From Perognathus longimembris pacificus (lineage: Eukaryota; Chordata; Mammalia; Rodentia; Heteromyidae): a stretch of 64,000 nucleotides of DNA. The position numbers were made by a program, and so were the translations under genes. A model generated the notes under the pieces. The model searched no databases. It had not been told where the DNA came from and saw only the letters and a list, made by a program, of their open reading frames with translations. The stretch covers positions 121,620,958-121,684,957 of the forward strand of contig NC_063161.1 in the NCBI RefSeq assembly GCF_023159225.1, given 5' to 3'. Shown in pieces: positions 11,475 through 22,547 of the stretch (position 1 is its first letter; each line of letters opens with the position of its first letter).

Positions 11475-12797
11475 TTTATTGACACGAGATCTTGGTAACT
11501 TTTTGCTTGAATTGCTGTTGATGTGGGATCTGAATCTTTAATTACTGTGCTTTTTAATTACATAATTTGCTATTTTAAAATTATTATATATTGTATTTTA
11601 TATTCTCTATTTACTGTAACATTTTCATCATACTTTTATTTCATTATGCTTTTTTTAAAGTTTTGTGCACATATTTATAAAGGGTGCTGTGAAATATTAT
11701 TTTGTTAAATCTGACATCTGGTCATCCTCTCAATTTCTTTTTCCTGTTTCACACTCATTTTCCAAACTATGAATTACATTTTCCTGATTCTTTCTGTGTT
11801 TCATAGCATTTGGAGGGAAACTGAGCAGTGTAGAACACAGTTTTAGTAATACAGCATATTTTTCCTCTCCCAGGGCTTGTTACTGTCATTTGTGTGGTAA
11901 CTTACTAGCTGGATTCCTTTAGGGGAGTCTGTGATTCCTGCTTTATGTTTGTCAGAAGGCAGAGATATGATGATATACACAGTCACCTTACGATGATATT
12001 GACACTGGTGAAATAAATTCTCTTCCACTTTTGCTGAACATACTTAACTATCCAGTTTCCCTATTCCCAATTATTTCTTTGTTTTTTTTTCCAGCAATAC
12101 TCTAGGGTCCTGCATCCTTAAGAACTAATCAAATCAAATTGTGGCTTCTTCTGTTGTTGGTCTAGTTCCTGAGATCCATATTCTCAGCTCCCAAACACTC
12201 ACTTCTCTAGGTTTTTTTATTTTCTAGATTTCTTCTGTGTGTTAGCCAGCCCATAGCTGAGGCTGTATCTTCATCAGACCCAGGAATCTTCTTTCCAATA
12301 ATGTCTACTATTGTTGACAGCACCCTCAGGCTTAAATTTCTCCACAATCTGTTAGATATGAAGGCAGTTCCCTGAGGAGGAGAGTAGAAGCTATGTTTTA
12401 TACTTTTCTTGGAGAATCTCTCAGCTATGGCTCTAGAGATGGGAGTGGACACAGTGCAACTATTTCTTTGAGTGACATCCCTGTTTTTGGAGCTGATTGC
12501 TAGTGGAAAAGATAAAGATGTCCTGGAGCTATAATTTAAAACTATGGAAGGTTAAGAGGAAATCTGTAGTACTGGACTAGGATTACAGCCATGAAAGTAT
12601 ATATAATTCATAGGCATACCCTCACAAAAACACATATGCACATGTACACATTCATACATAATATGTCACATTTCTTTTTATTCAGCCATGTCTGTTTTAG
12701 GAATTTTGGTGAGACAGAAGATCTCCTGTATAGTTAAAATAATTGGGCTAATACTGTATGTGGCTGATTTAATGAGCTTTCTATTAAACCAGAGCCA
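11475..12797. other. unique sequence
   Basis: T-rich plus strand. Short reading frames at 11523-11708, 11843-12028 and 12207-12452 lack any recognisable feature. Confidence 0.4.
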
Positions 12798-13007
12798 GGG
12801 GCTGGGGATATAGCCTAGTGGCAAGAGCGCTTGCCTGGTATACATGAAGCCCTGGGTTCGATTCCCCAGCACCACATATACAGAAAATGGCCAGAAGTGG
12901 CGCTGTGACTCAAGTGGCAGAGAGCTAGCCTTGAGCAAAAAGAAGCCAGAGACAGTGCTCAGGCCCTGAGTCCAAGGCCCAGGATTGGCAAAAAAAAAAA
13001 AAAAAAA
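12798..13007 (+). repeat. Type 1 (IDL-Geo) SINE, first of tandem pair
   Basis: Complete ID-like arm (GCCTAGTGGCAAGAGCGC, GGGTTCGATTCCCCAGCACC) and Geo arm (GCTGTGACTCAAGTGGCAGAG ... CTGAGTCCAAGGCCCAGG), then an 18-bp A tail. The expected TSD of its left flank (AAACCAGAGCCA, 12786-12797) is not found after its own tail but after the next SINE. Confidence 0.94.
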
Positions 13008-13030
13008 GAGCTGTGAAAGCAAGACATTCT

Positions 13031-13262
13031 GGGCTGGGGATATGGCCTAGTGGCAAGAGTGCTTGCCTCGTATACATGAGGCCCTGGGTTCCATTACCCA
13101 GCACCACATATACAGAAAATGGCCAGAAGGGGCACTGTGGCTCAAGTGGCAGAGTGCTAGCCTTGAGCAAGAAGAAGCCAGGGACAGTGCTCAGGCCCTG
13201 AGTCCAAAGCCCCAGGACTGGCCAAAAAAAAACAAAAAACAAAAAACAAAAAACAAAAAAAA
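13031..13262 (+). repeat. Type 1 (IDL-Geo) SINE, second of tandem pair
   Basis: Nearly full-length copy beginning GGGCTGGGGATATGG, separated from the first by 23 bp of non-A sequence (13008-13030). Its tail (13223-13262) is a patterned (A6C) repeat. CCAGAGCCA follows at 13267-13275 and matches the flank before the first SINE. The long reading frames on both strands here are SINE sequence. Confidence 0.94.
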
Positions 13263-13275
13263 CCCCCCAGAGCCA

Positions 13276-14270
13276 ATGGCCCATTCTGTTCACAAGTAAC
13301 TTGACTTTTCTTGGCAATAAGGCTGATGAAATTGTACTCTACTAGATGCAAAGACAATCATACAAAAACCATGACATGACTCTTTGTTTATCTATTAGTT
13401 TTAAGAGAATACAGATTATCTTATTTTCCTGACACCCTTTCAAAGACCAATTTAGTAGAGTTACAAAGTTAAATTTAAATATAAACTAATCTTGGAGATT
13501 TTGCAAGATTTTCATGGATATGAAATTTCCTATTTTTGCAGAATTGATGATTTGCATGATTCTCAACCTGACATATGTTTTCACTACATTAATGAACCAT
13601 TCACACTCTATGTGACAGGAAGCAGTAAAAAATAGAAAAGTAAATGACATTAAAATGAAGGTTAAAAAATCTTCATTGCCCTTGTGTGATAGTGAAGTTT
13701 ATCAATTCCTCCCTCTTTGAGAATATTTCAAATACCGGGCAAGGAGAAAGGGGGGGGGGGGGGAAGAAAGAGACAGAGAACAAAATTTAGTCTACATGGT
13801 ATACAATGAAGGGAACAGATTTTATTGTTTTTTCCTGTGATATGTATATATGTAAAAGGTTAAGATGAATATTATCCATATTATTACTTACTTTTAAATA
13901 ACAATCTACAAAATATGCTAACCACACAGAAGATGTAAACACACCTAATCTGTCTTTGCAAAGTTCATTAATGCTTCAATACCTCTATGCATCAAAGTCA
14001 TGAGTAATAGTTCTTTTAAACACATACATGAACATTTCTTGGAGGAATTAGCTTACTCCTTAATCATTTATCAGAATTATTTGGAGGAAAAAATTTCTGT
14101 CCAAAGCAAGATTCTGGAAATCTAGGAGGTATGAGTGAAGAAAAAGGTTATGCAGTAGAAGCACAACATCATTAAATCTTTAAAGACGTTAGTCAAGTCT
14201 AGTAATTATTTCTGAGGCTGGAAAGGTACAGTGTACCAAATTCCCCATAGTACATATTATGCACTTTGCC
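13276..14270. other. unique sequence with 14-G run
   Basis: No gene or repeat family seen. A homopolymer of 14 G lies at 13750-13763 within a purine-rich stretch (13741-13780). Confidence 0.45.
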
Positions 14271-15130
14271 ATTCAGGTGGAACTGTTTGAACACCCACAT
14301 TTTTTGCTTCATGTCCTTCCTTTTCCTGAGTTCATTCCCTTTCATTTCTACTGGAAGCTCTTAGACTGATCTTCTTTGCTTTGAATAATTCACCATCTAA
14401 ATAAAAGTACAAGCATCAAAGAATGCCAGCCTTAATATACTCCATTCCCGTGTGGGCTCCCAGGGCTTGATCTGAAGAAGACTGAAGAATTAATCATCCA
14501 GGATAAGAGCCTCCAGCTTTTCATATGCTTAATGCTCGTCAATTTCACACACATATAAAAAATGCAAAAAGAAAAATACCAAGCCAAAACATCAACAACA
14601 AAAAATCCAACCCCAAACCACACCCCCAACCCGGTCTTCTTCCCTTTTGTTTTTGTGTTTAGTTTTCTAAACACTGTCATTCTGTTTCCGCTTCAGCTCC
14701 AGATCCCCGGGATGTCTTGGCACCAAACACATGTAAAACAAATAAACACCTTCTTGCACACTCTAACAAGTGCAGCAATTAGTCTCTGAGCACAGCTTGC
14801 TTTCCACCACAGCAACTCATTTGGTGCTGGTTGTTATTGTAGGAGAACAACTTTGAATCAGCAACATTTGTTTGGTTCCCCAGTTTTCACCCTTGTCAGC
14901 ATGGTGGCTTGTGTGCATCGTTTTCATTTTGGGAGCTGTGTCTCCGTATGAAATGAGCTGCTACCCACATCTACAGCACTTAACTCCTGCGTGTCACCTT
15001 GTCACATGCAAGTAAATCTCAGCTTTGGGTGATCTTTGTTCCATATGGGCTGTGATAACTACTTGCTATGCTGTGAATTTACAGATAACTTCAGTCTGGA
15101 CATTTTCCCCCTTCCTTTTGTTACACAATA
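14271..15130. other. repeat-free block of higher complexity
   Basis: About 860 bp with no recognisable repeat and less A/T bias than its surroundings, including several mixed-composition blocks (14440-14520, 14690-14780, 14880-15000). Reading frames at 14432-14680 and 14562-14789 do not resemble proteins. Could hold conserved noncoding sequence, but this cannot be told without a comparison. Confidence 0.3.
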
Positions 15131-15925
15131 GTATACACTTAAAATAACATAAACAATTCTTATTCTCAGTCTTACTTATAAGCAGCTTGTATTCCAAGAT
15201 GCAAAATACAAATTGTTTTGAGTGCCCAAGATGGTATATTTCAGTAGGCGAGTAGGAAAATACTTTGCTTCTTTCCTATTGATGTGAAAGAGAGTCTGGG
15301 GCTTCTCTGAAAACGGTGTCAAACATAACAGCTTCTCTGTATCATTAAGCAACCCAAATTCTTCTATTTCTGAAGGGTTAGATTTTTGGATTGAGGGTAT
15401 AAAAGAAATAAAATACTTTAAAAGACATCTCTCCTGAAACATGATGTAGTAAGTTCTAAAAAATAATACTTGTTTTCATCAGTGATAGAGAATGCATTCT
15501 ATTTTCTTGTGTAAATGAGTACTGTATGGAAGCAGGAGCAGTGTTTCAAGTTGCAAGAAAAATTTCCATTAAACTTTGCTTCAGGGTACTAATACCTTTT
15601 CTTAACATTATTAGTCCATTTCCCTGGATCCCTTTTGCAGTGATGTAGGGTACAAACCCAAAAACAAAGTTAAATTCTCACTCATGCTAGTCCCAGCCCT
15701 CTGGCTAAGTTTGTGACTTTGGGTGAGCTGTTACCTCTTTGGGATTCAGATTTCCATTGGCTACACAAAATAGTTCATTCAAAGGGTTTTCTAAAGCTTT
15801 CATAGTTCTATAATTCCACATTTTTATTGTGATGGAATAATTCTTTTGTTCTTGGAGGATTTGATTCTCAGTAATATTACAAGGAAGTTGTTTTGCTTTT
15901 TCTATGTAATTCATGAAGGGCAGTT
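15131..15925. other. unique sequence
   Basis: Antisense reading frames at 15176-15442 and 15705-16046 (88 and 113 codons) have no recognisable domain; the latter overlaps an ancient repeat and a tandem duplication boundary. Confidence 0.4.
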
Positions 15926-15929
15926 GTTC

Positions 15930-16015
15930 ATGTATTGAACAAATATCTACTGCAACTTTACTGCATGCCAGAAAAGTAAGGGCAATAAATAACACAAACA
16001 GGGCATGTGATGTTC
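15930..16015 (+). repeat. ancient L2/MIR-era repeat fragment
   Basis: TGTATTGAACAAATATCTACTG, TACTGCATGCCAG and GGGCAATAAATAACACAAACAG follow the common mammalian pattern 'attgaacaaatatttattg ... ctatgtgccag ... cagtgaacaaaacag'. Family assignment is from memory and uncertain. Confidence 0.45.
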
Positions 16016-16094
16016 CACCAACAGAGATATTATGATCCAATGACATAGAGAGATGCCCAAGTGTTCAGAAAGCCAATCATACATCGTAGCAGAT

Positions 16095-16150
16095 AGGAAA
16101 TACAGGTCTGAGATAGTAAACAAGGAAATACAGGCCTGGCATAGTTAACA
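16095..16150 (+). repeat. 28-bp tandem duplication
   Basis: Two adjacent 28-bp units starting AGGAAATACAGG (16095-16122 and 16123-16150), differing at about four positions. Confidence 0.85.
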
Positions 16151-16367
16151 AGGAGTGGGTGGATGGGAAGTACTTTATGTAAGATAATTAAGGTTGCTTT
16201 GTAGATTTTGAATTTTAGAAATTATGAATGAATTAGCCGCAGTGATGGTTCTTGCATCTGAAGTGCCATTCTATTCAAAGCAGAGAATAGTGGTACAGTA
16301 GCAGTATAAAATTTGCTTTCAGAAAAGATAAGTGGAAACTTGCTTTTCTTGAGATTTTCTATAATCT

Positions 16368-16764
16368 TGATTTGAAATGTCTTTTAAAAACCCATGTTTT
16401 AATGGCTTGTTCTTCTACCCAGGAATGCACTGGAAGGTGGTAGAGCTTTTAAGAGGTGGAGCCCAGGGGGAGAAAGATAGGTTTCTGGCGATGAGTCATT
16501 GAAGGAATATTGAAGCATCAGCTTTTCCCTCTCTGTCTGTCTGTTGTCTGTCTGTCTGTCTTTCTTTCTCTACTTCCTGGTTTCTATGAGGTGAATAAGC
16601 CTCCATTGCCTTGCATCTGTGCCATGCTGTTTTGTGCCACCACAGGTCCAAAACAACAGACTCAGTGATCATGGAACTTTTAAATTATTAGCCCAAATAA
16701 ATCTTCCTTTCAAGTTGATTATCTCATCGCACTCTGTCACACTAACAGGAATCTGATTAACACA
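16368..16764 (+). mobile_element. MaLR-type LTR (ERVL-MaLR), sense
   Basis: Starts TGATTTGAAATGTC and ends GATTAACACA (TG...CA, 397 bp). Successive landmarks fit rodent MaLR LTRs: AACCCATGTTTTAATGGC, GGTGGTAGAGCTTTTAAG, GAGGTGGAGCCC, a CTGT/TTTC-rich stretch, TCCTGGTTTCTATGAGGTGAA, GTGCCACCACAGGTCC, and the polyadenylation region AGCCCAAATAAATCTTCC. No internal retroviral sequence follows, so it is a solo LTR or relic. TSD not recognisable. Confidence 0.82.
16528..16572 (+). repeat. (GTCT)n / (TTTC)n short tract in LTR
   Basis: Tetranucleotide run with one slip (CTGTTGTCTG). It expands the CT-rich part normally present in this LTR family. Confidence 0.85.
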
Positions 16765-18345
16765 AACTGGACTTGGACAAGTCTCAGCCTTTTTTGGCTT
16801 TGTTTTATTCTTTATTATAATATTTACAGGGGTACCTGCTCCATCACACTGCTCAGAGGTACAGACCAGTCTTTTGAGAGAAGAGGCTAGTGGCATGGAA
16901 CTAGTTGCTAAGCTAGAAAAAAATTCTTCCTACACCTCTCAAATGATTGTTCAGCTTTTCTTTATGGGCTTATTATCAGTGGGAGAAAGATTTAAAAATC
17001 AGCAGAAAACAATTTTTCTTTTCTTAATTTTAGCAATATGCCAAAAAAATCCAAGCCATCAGTCAGAAAGACACAATGAAAGGCCAAGCAGGAATGCAGA
17101 ACAGCAGGCTGGTGAATGAAGATAGAGGCTTGCTGTGGTCAAGAGATAGCCACTGTTTACTTTCCTCTTTAGTCCCATTTCTACCAGCCCATCCACTTAG
17201 GTCTCCTTCTCTCCATTGAGGATTTTAGCTGTTTCATTCTGTAAGTTGCAAATAAAACTCCCTTTTAATTTTCTTATTGGAATAAGCTGGAATTTATGTA
17301 GAATGCATTGCAGGGTTGTCTTTCTGCATTAACTTTGCATGGCCGGTAAATACCACTTGTGAAATAGTCATATGAGTGAACAGCCCTTCAACTGGCATTA
17401 CAGCACAAACTCAGAAAGAGCTATTTGGAGTGTTCACTTCCCAGCATGAGAATCTATCATGGTTTCTATCTCTTATTTTTTTCAATGCTACAAACTCCCA
17501 CCTAGTCCTCCTAGCTACTACCAAGAGAAACTTTTTATTTATAAGAGAAACTTCTTATTTATTATCCATTCACCATAGAAAAGAAAATCTCATCTTGTCC
17601 ACTTCCTTGAAAATGTTATTATCAAAATGCCAAGGCAAGTGTTTTGTGCTGATAGGACAGCATTTGATAACAGCATTAGAAGGTTCTTATTAGTTCTGCA
17701 TGTAGCAAAAGCTTAGAAGTCCCTTGACAAGACATCCACTTTAGCCCACAGTAATGCAAGGCTGTGTGAATCTATAAATATATAAGCCAGGCTAAGAATG
17801 TAAAATATGCTGATTAAGAGCTACATCTATGTTTGCTTGGGGGAAAAATAGTGATTTTTGTTGCTATGCGATATAAAGTCATGTCTACACACTTGTAGGA
17901 ATGTGCAATAGAGAAAGTTATTTCTGTGGCTTTGGTTGTCATCATGGTAGGTTCAGTTTCCTCTATACATGCTAGTATTTCTGCACACTGTGTTCTTAGG
18001 AAGTGTGAGCTGACTAAGAATGTTGATAAATACTTGTCAAACGAGAAACAGAGAACTGCCTAGTAGATTTCTGATACTGAGAATGAGAGGGAATTTGAAA
18101 GGCTGGCCCCAACAGTGACATACAGATGATCACAATATACAAGTTGCAGGTATTTATCTAGTTGCCTTAGTCAATTATCCATGATAACAATCAGTGTGTA
18201 TATTGGTTGTATTCAACCCTAAGCCAATAAGACATACCTTTTAAAAATTCTGGCATGATGTTGCTAGAATAATGTTATTACTTTGATGTAAAAGGTTAAA
18301 AGAGAGATTTCACTAAAACTCAGAAAAGTACAAAAACGGTTAGTG
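16765..18345. other. unique sequence
   Basis: Reading frames at 16874-17119 and 17376-17693 (81 and 105 codons) show no domain or splice context. The longer one spans the 20-bp duplication at 17523. Confidence 0.4.
17523..17562 (+). repeat. 20-bp tandem duplication
   Basis: AAGAGAAACTTTTTATTTAT is followed directly by the same unit with one T-to-C change. Confidence 0.9.
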
Positions 18346-18959
18346 ATCTCTAAAGCATCATGGGGAGATTTTAATATACATCCATTTCTTAAAAATGTAT
18401 CTGTCACATTCTTCTAAGCAGCCCATGGAACATTATCCAAAATTGACCATATCTTAGTACAGGCAACAAGCCTGAGGAAATACAGCAGGATTGAGATAAC
18501 TCCTTGCATCCTATCTGATCACAATGGAATTAAACTAGCTCTCAATAACAAAATATACTTCAGAAGAAAAAACCTAAAACACATGGAGACTGAACAATAC
18601 ACTGCCAAAAAAAGCATGGGTCACCAAAGAAATAAAGGAGAAAGTCAGATTTTTTTACAATTCAATGAAAATGAAAGCACATCCTACCAGAAACCCTTGG
18701 GATACTGCAAAAGCAGAGTTGAGATGAAAGCTCATAGCTCTACATGTGCACATAAAGAAAATAGAACGGTGTAGGTAAATAACCTCATGATGCAACTAAA
18801 GCTGCTAGGAAAACAGGAACAAACCAAACCACTAGACAGTGAGATATAGTAAATAGTAGGGCAAAAATCAATTAAGTAGAGGTTTAAAAAACTATATATA
18901 AAATCAATGAAGCAAAACCCTGATCCTTTGAAAAAAAATCAATAAAATTGACAGACTAC

Positions 18960-19478
18960 TGTAGGGGATGGCTATACCTTTAAGACCTGGGACTGCTTGG
19001 CTGCTATCCACTCCCACCTTCTCCCCAGGTCTGGAACTTCCCCCACCCTCCATCTGTGAGTACATGTGCCACCATGGCGCCGGCTGAGCCAAGAGGCCGG
19101 TCCTTGGGGGACTGTGGTCTCTGCCTCTGCGGGAAGATCCGTGATATCACATGATGGACATTTCATTAGCCAATCGTTAATACCCAGTTAGTCCCCCCTC
19201 TTCCTGCCGCCATTACTGTTATATAAACCCCTCCCCCTAAATAAAACTTTGGGAAGCTCCTGAAGCTGTCCGAGGTGTCCATGCATACCCGGCTTCCTTG
19301 GCAAGTATGGGGGGGGAGGGCATTCTCGCAGCCACACGCGACCGAGGCTATCTGTGGCCCTAGCTCCCACATTACTTCCTACTGGCCAGAGGATTTACAT
19401 TGAGAGAGATAGGGGAACACATAAGGGGATAAAAGGCTTGGCGTCTCCACAAAGGAGGCATGGAAAAATAGCCCGGCA
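18960..19478 (+). mobile_element. solo ERV LTR inside L1
   Basis: GC-richer 519-bp insert starting TGTAGGGGATGG and ending GCCCGGCA. It is flanked by GACTAC (18954-18959) and GACCAC (19479-19484), a 6-bp TSD with one change, and the L1 text resumes exactly there. It carries a CCAAT box (19170-19174), a TATA box (TATATAAA, 19220-19227) and AATAAA (19240-19245), giving a sense-strand LTR. Six-bp duplications fit class II (ERVK-like) elements. No internal gene is left. The closely spaced TATA and AATAAA are unusual but both are plain. Confidence 0.83.
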
Positions 19479-20488
19479 GACCACTAGCTAAATTGATGAA
19501 GTAAAGAAGGGAAGAGACTCAGACCAACAAAATTAGGGATGCCAAAGGAAACATTCTAACAAATGTCCAAAAAAACCCAAAACATTATGAAGGTCTACTT
19601 TCAAAACTCATACTCAAGATGGAAAATCTAGTAGAAGTAGATAAATTCTTAGAGACACAGACTGCCTAAGGGGAACCAAGAAGATATAAACCACTAAAAC
19701 AGGCCCTTAGCATACAATGAGACTGAGGAAGTAATCCACAATCTTTCATCAAGGAAAAGCCCAGGTCCTCATGGATTCACAGCTGGATTCTACAAGATGT
19801 TTCAAGTTGAATTAACACTGATATCCTTCGAACATTTCCATTAAATAGGAAAAGAAGGATCAATTCCAAACTCATTTTATGAAGCCAGCATCACTCTTAT
19901 CTCAAAACCTGATGGGGATCCAAGGAATAAAGAGAACTATAGACTGATGTCTCTGATGAAGTCAGATGCAAAGCTCTTCAATAAAATATGAGCCAAGAAT
20001 TCAGCAAGTAGTGAAAAAACATACACATTATGATTAAGCAGCTTTCATCCCAGAGATGCAAGGGTGGTTTTGTATATGTACATCAATAAACATAATACAT
20101 CACATAAACAAAGCCAAGGACAAGGACCATATGATCAAATCAATAGATGCAGAAAAAGCCATCGGCAATAATCCAACATCCATTTATGATATAAGCTCTG
20201 GAGAAGCTAGGAACATAAAGAACATACCTCAAAATACTAAATACATAGGACAAACCAACAGAAACATCATACTGAATGGTGAAAAATTAAAACCATTTTC
20301 TCTAAAATCAAAACCAAGGCAAGGATGTCTACTCTCACTGCCTCTCTTCAGTATAGTTCAGGAACTCATAAAAAAAGATATACAAAGATGTAATAGGGAT
20401 TCACATAGGGAAAGAAGTCAAATTAGCCCTATTAGCAGAAGAAATGATCTCATACCTAAAGTCTCAAAAAATTCCATCTTAAGATTTG

Positions 20489-20705
20489 CTTTTTTTTTTT
20501 TTTTTTTTTTTTTGCCAGTCCTGGGCCTTGGACTCAGGGCCTGAGCACTGTCCCTGGCTTCTTCCCGCTCAAGGCTAGCACTCTGCCGCTTGAGCCACAG
20601 CACCGCTTCTGGCTGTTTTCTGTATATGTGGTACTGGGGAATCGAACCTAGGGCCTCGTGTATCTGAGGCAGGCACTCTTGCCACTAGGCCATATCCCCA
20701 GCCCC
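20489..20705 (-). repeat. Type 1 (IDL-Geo) SINE, antisense, in L1
   Basis: A 23-bp T run, then GCCAGTCCTGGGCCTTGGACTC ... ending CATATCCCCAGCCCC. TSD CCATCTTAAGATTTG at 20474-20488 and 20706-20720, so it inserted into the already present L1. Confidence 0.95.
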
Positions 20706-21363
20706 CCATCTTAAGATTTGAAAGTTTATCCATAACTTTGCCAAAGTAGTAGGATACAAAATTAGCTAAAAAACACCAGTAGCTTTTCTTTACATGAACA
20801 ATGCACAAGCATAGAGGGAACAACTCCATTTGCAATAGTCTCCAAAAAATAAAATATAGGAACAAACCTAACCAAAGAAGCAAAATACCTTTATAATGAA
20901 AGCTATATAAATTTGAAGAAAAAAAAATCAAAGATGACATCAGGAAATGGAAAGATGTTTGTGTTCATGGGTAGGTAGAATTAATATTGTTAAATTGGCC
21001 ATACTGTCAAAAATGATCTACAAATTTAGTGCAATCCCCATCAAAATCCCAAAGAAAGTCTTTACTAAGTAAAGAAAACAATCCAAAAATTCCTGTGGAA
21101 CCACAGAAGACCTCAAATAGCCAAAGCAATTCTAGGCAAAAAAAGTAATGCTGTTGGTATCCCAATCCCACACCTAAAGCTCTAGTACAGAGCTATAATA
21201 ACCAAAAGAGATTGATATTTATTGACACAAAAATAGACTTGAAGCTCAATGAAAGAGCAAACGAAGATCTGTAAATAAAACCACATACATAAAGTTATCT
21301 GATATCTGATAAGGGAGCCAAAGATATACAGTAGAAAAAAAAGAGCAACTTCACTCATTGGTG

Positions 21364-21905
21364 TGGGACATGCCAGGGCATGTTACATCAGAAAGAGGCA
21401 ACTAGCTGGCCTCACCTGTTTCCCAGCCCAGGGGTCACTAGTGGCTATTATGCCAGAACCTGGTAAAGCGGTTCTAGCTGGCCCCGCCTCCCAGCCTTGG
21501 GACCATGGTGCCTGATGGTGAACCTGGAGGCAGTCCTGTGGGCTGTGACGGAAAATTAGGCCACCTCTAGGATTGGTCCCTGGCTTTTCCACCTTTGACG
21601 GACAGCTCATGCCTCCCCTCACAGTCCCTAGATAGGTGCACATACACCCCTCCCCTTCCTGCCGATCTTTGACCTGATTGGCTCCCATGCCCTATTTAGC
21701 TGTATGTACTTCCTCAATAAACAAGATCTTGTGCTGACTTATCTCCCAGATGTGTCTGATTGTCCTCTGGTGAGGGAGGGCTGGGTGCAGGTGGTCTGTT
21801 GACCCTTTCCTTTCTTGGCTCTTCAGGTCGGGCATGCCTTCCCTGTCTCTCCCGCAGGTCAGGGGAGCACGGGCGTAGGGGAGGGGCACTAAAAACCCCT
21901 ACACA
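21364..21905 (+). mobile_element. solo ERV LTR inside L1, perfect 6-bp TSD
   Basis: A 542-bp insert starting TGGGACATGCC and ending CCCCTACACA. TTGGTG flanks it on both sides (21358-21363, 21906-21911), and the L1 text continues across (CACTCATTGGTG / TTGGCCAAACTGG). Internal signals are an inverted CCAAT (ATTGG, 21677-21681), a TATTTA at 21693-21698 and AATAAA at 21716-21721. The perfect 6-bp duplication and TG...CA ends point to a class II (ERVK-like) solo LTR made by LTR-LTR recombination. Layout resembles the other LTR in this L1 but the sequences differ. Reading frames here (e.g. 21383-21688 minus) are not retroviral genes. Confidence 0.9.
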
Positions 21906-22472
21906 TTGGTGTTGGCCAAACTGGTCATCTACATGCAGCAAATTAAAAGTGGATCCCTGTTTGTTACCATGAACAAATAACAGCTAAAAGTTAATCAAAG
22001 ACCTCAATCTCAGACCTGAAACTTTGAAACCACTGAAAGAGGAAGGAGGAGAAACATCAGAGTTCATAGGCATAAGAAGAAATGTTTTGAAATAAAACTC
22101 AGGCATGCAACAGATAGGAGAGACACTAGAAAATTAGAATTATCTAAAATAAAGTTTCTGCATAGCAAAGGACACAGTTACTACAGTAATCTAGAAGATA
22201 CCGGTAATACATAAGACAAAGACCTAATATCCAAAATATACAAAGAACTCAAGAAACTAACCCCTCCCAAAGCTAATAAACCAATCACTAAAAGAATACC
22301 TATGGAAAACACATTACAACCAAGTCTTGTATCATGAAAAAGGATAAATGTGAGAGTTGTAGAACTCAATGTATGTAGCCATAAAAATATCCCTTATGAT
22401 TGCAATAGGAATAACTTTTGATAGACCAAAATATCTAAGTTTCTTTCATGCCAAATGCAAACATAAAATTAA

Positions 22473-22474
22473 AG

Positions 22475-22547
<73 letters not shown>

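Larger units (their letters stand above)
18350..22310 (+). pseudogene. L1 ORF2 relic interrupted by three insertions
   Basis: Plus-strand remnant of the L1 ORF2 polyprotein (endonuclease, reverse transcriptase and following region), without 5' UTR or ORF1. The endonuclease part keeps a GDFN motif (about 18364-18375) and SDHNG (18514-18528). The reverse transcriptase part (about 19500-20470) keeps SIDAEKA, NIILNGEKLK and a form of the RQGCPLSP motif (RQGCLLSL). The catalytic FADD position reads LAEE (20432-20443). Many stops and shifts break the frame. Homology fades near 22310 before the L1 C-terminus and no L1 3' UTR follows. Two LTRs (18960-19478, 21364-21905) and one SINE (20489-20705) are inserted. 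Removing them leaves about 2.65 kb of L1. Confidence 0.92.

Noticed and set aside
12678..13357. Long antisense reading frames (up to 130 codons) with a recurring peptide also seen at 1.9, 20.6 and 33.3 kb
   Set aside because: They are read through antisense IDL-Geo SINEs; the recurring peptide is the SINE itself, not a gene family.
20056..20544. 162-codon plus-strand reading frame
   Set aside because: Part of the dead L1 ORF2 relic running into the SINE at 20489; not a host gene.
18960..21905. The two LTRs as a proviral pair
   Set aside because: Their sequences and TSDs differ and the DNA between them is L1, so they are separate solo insertions.
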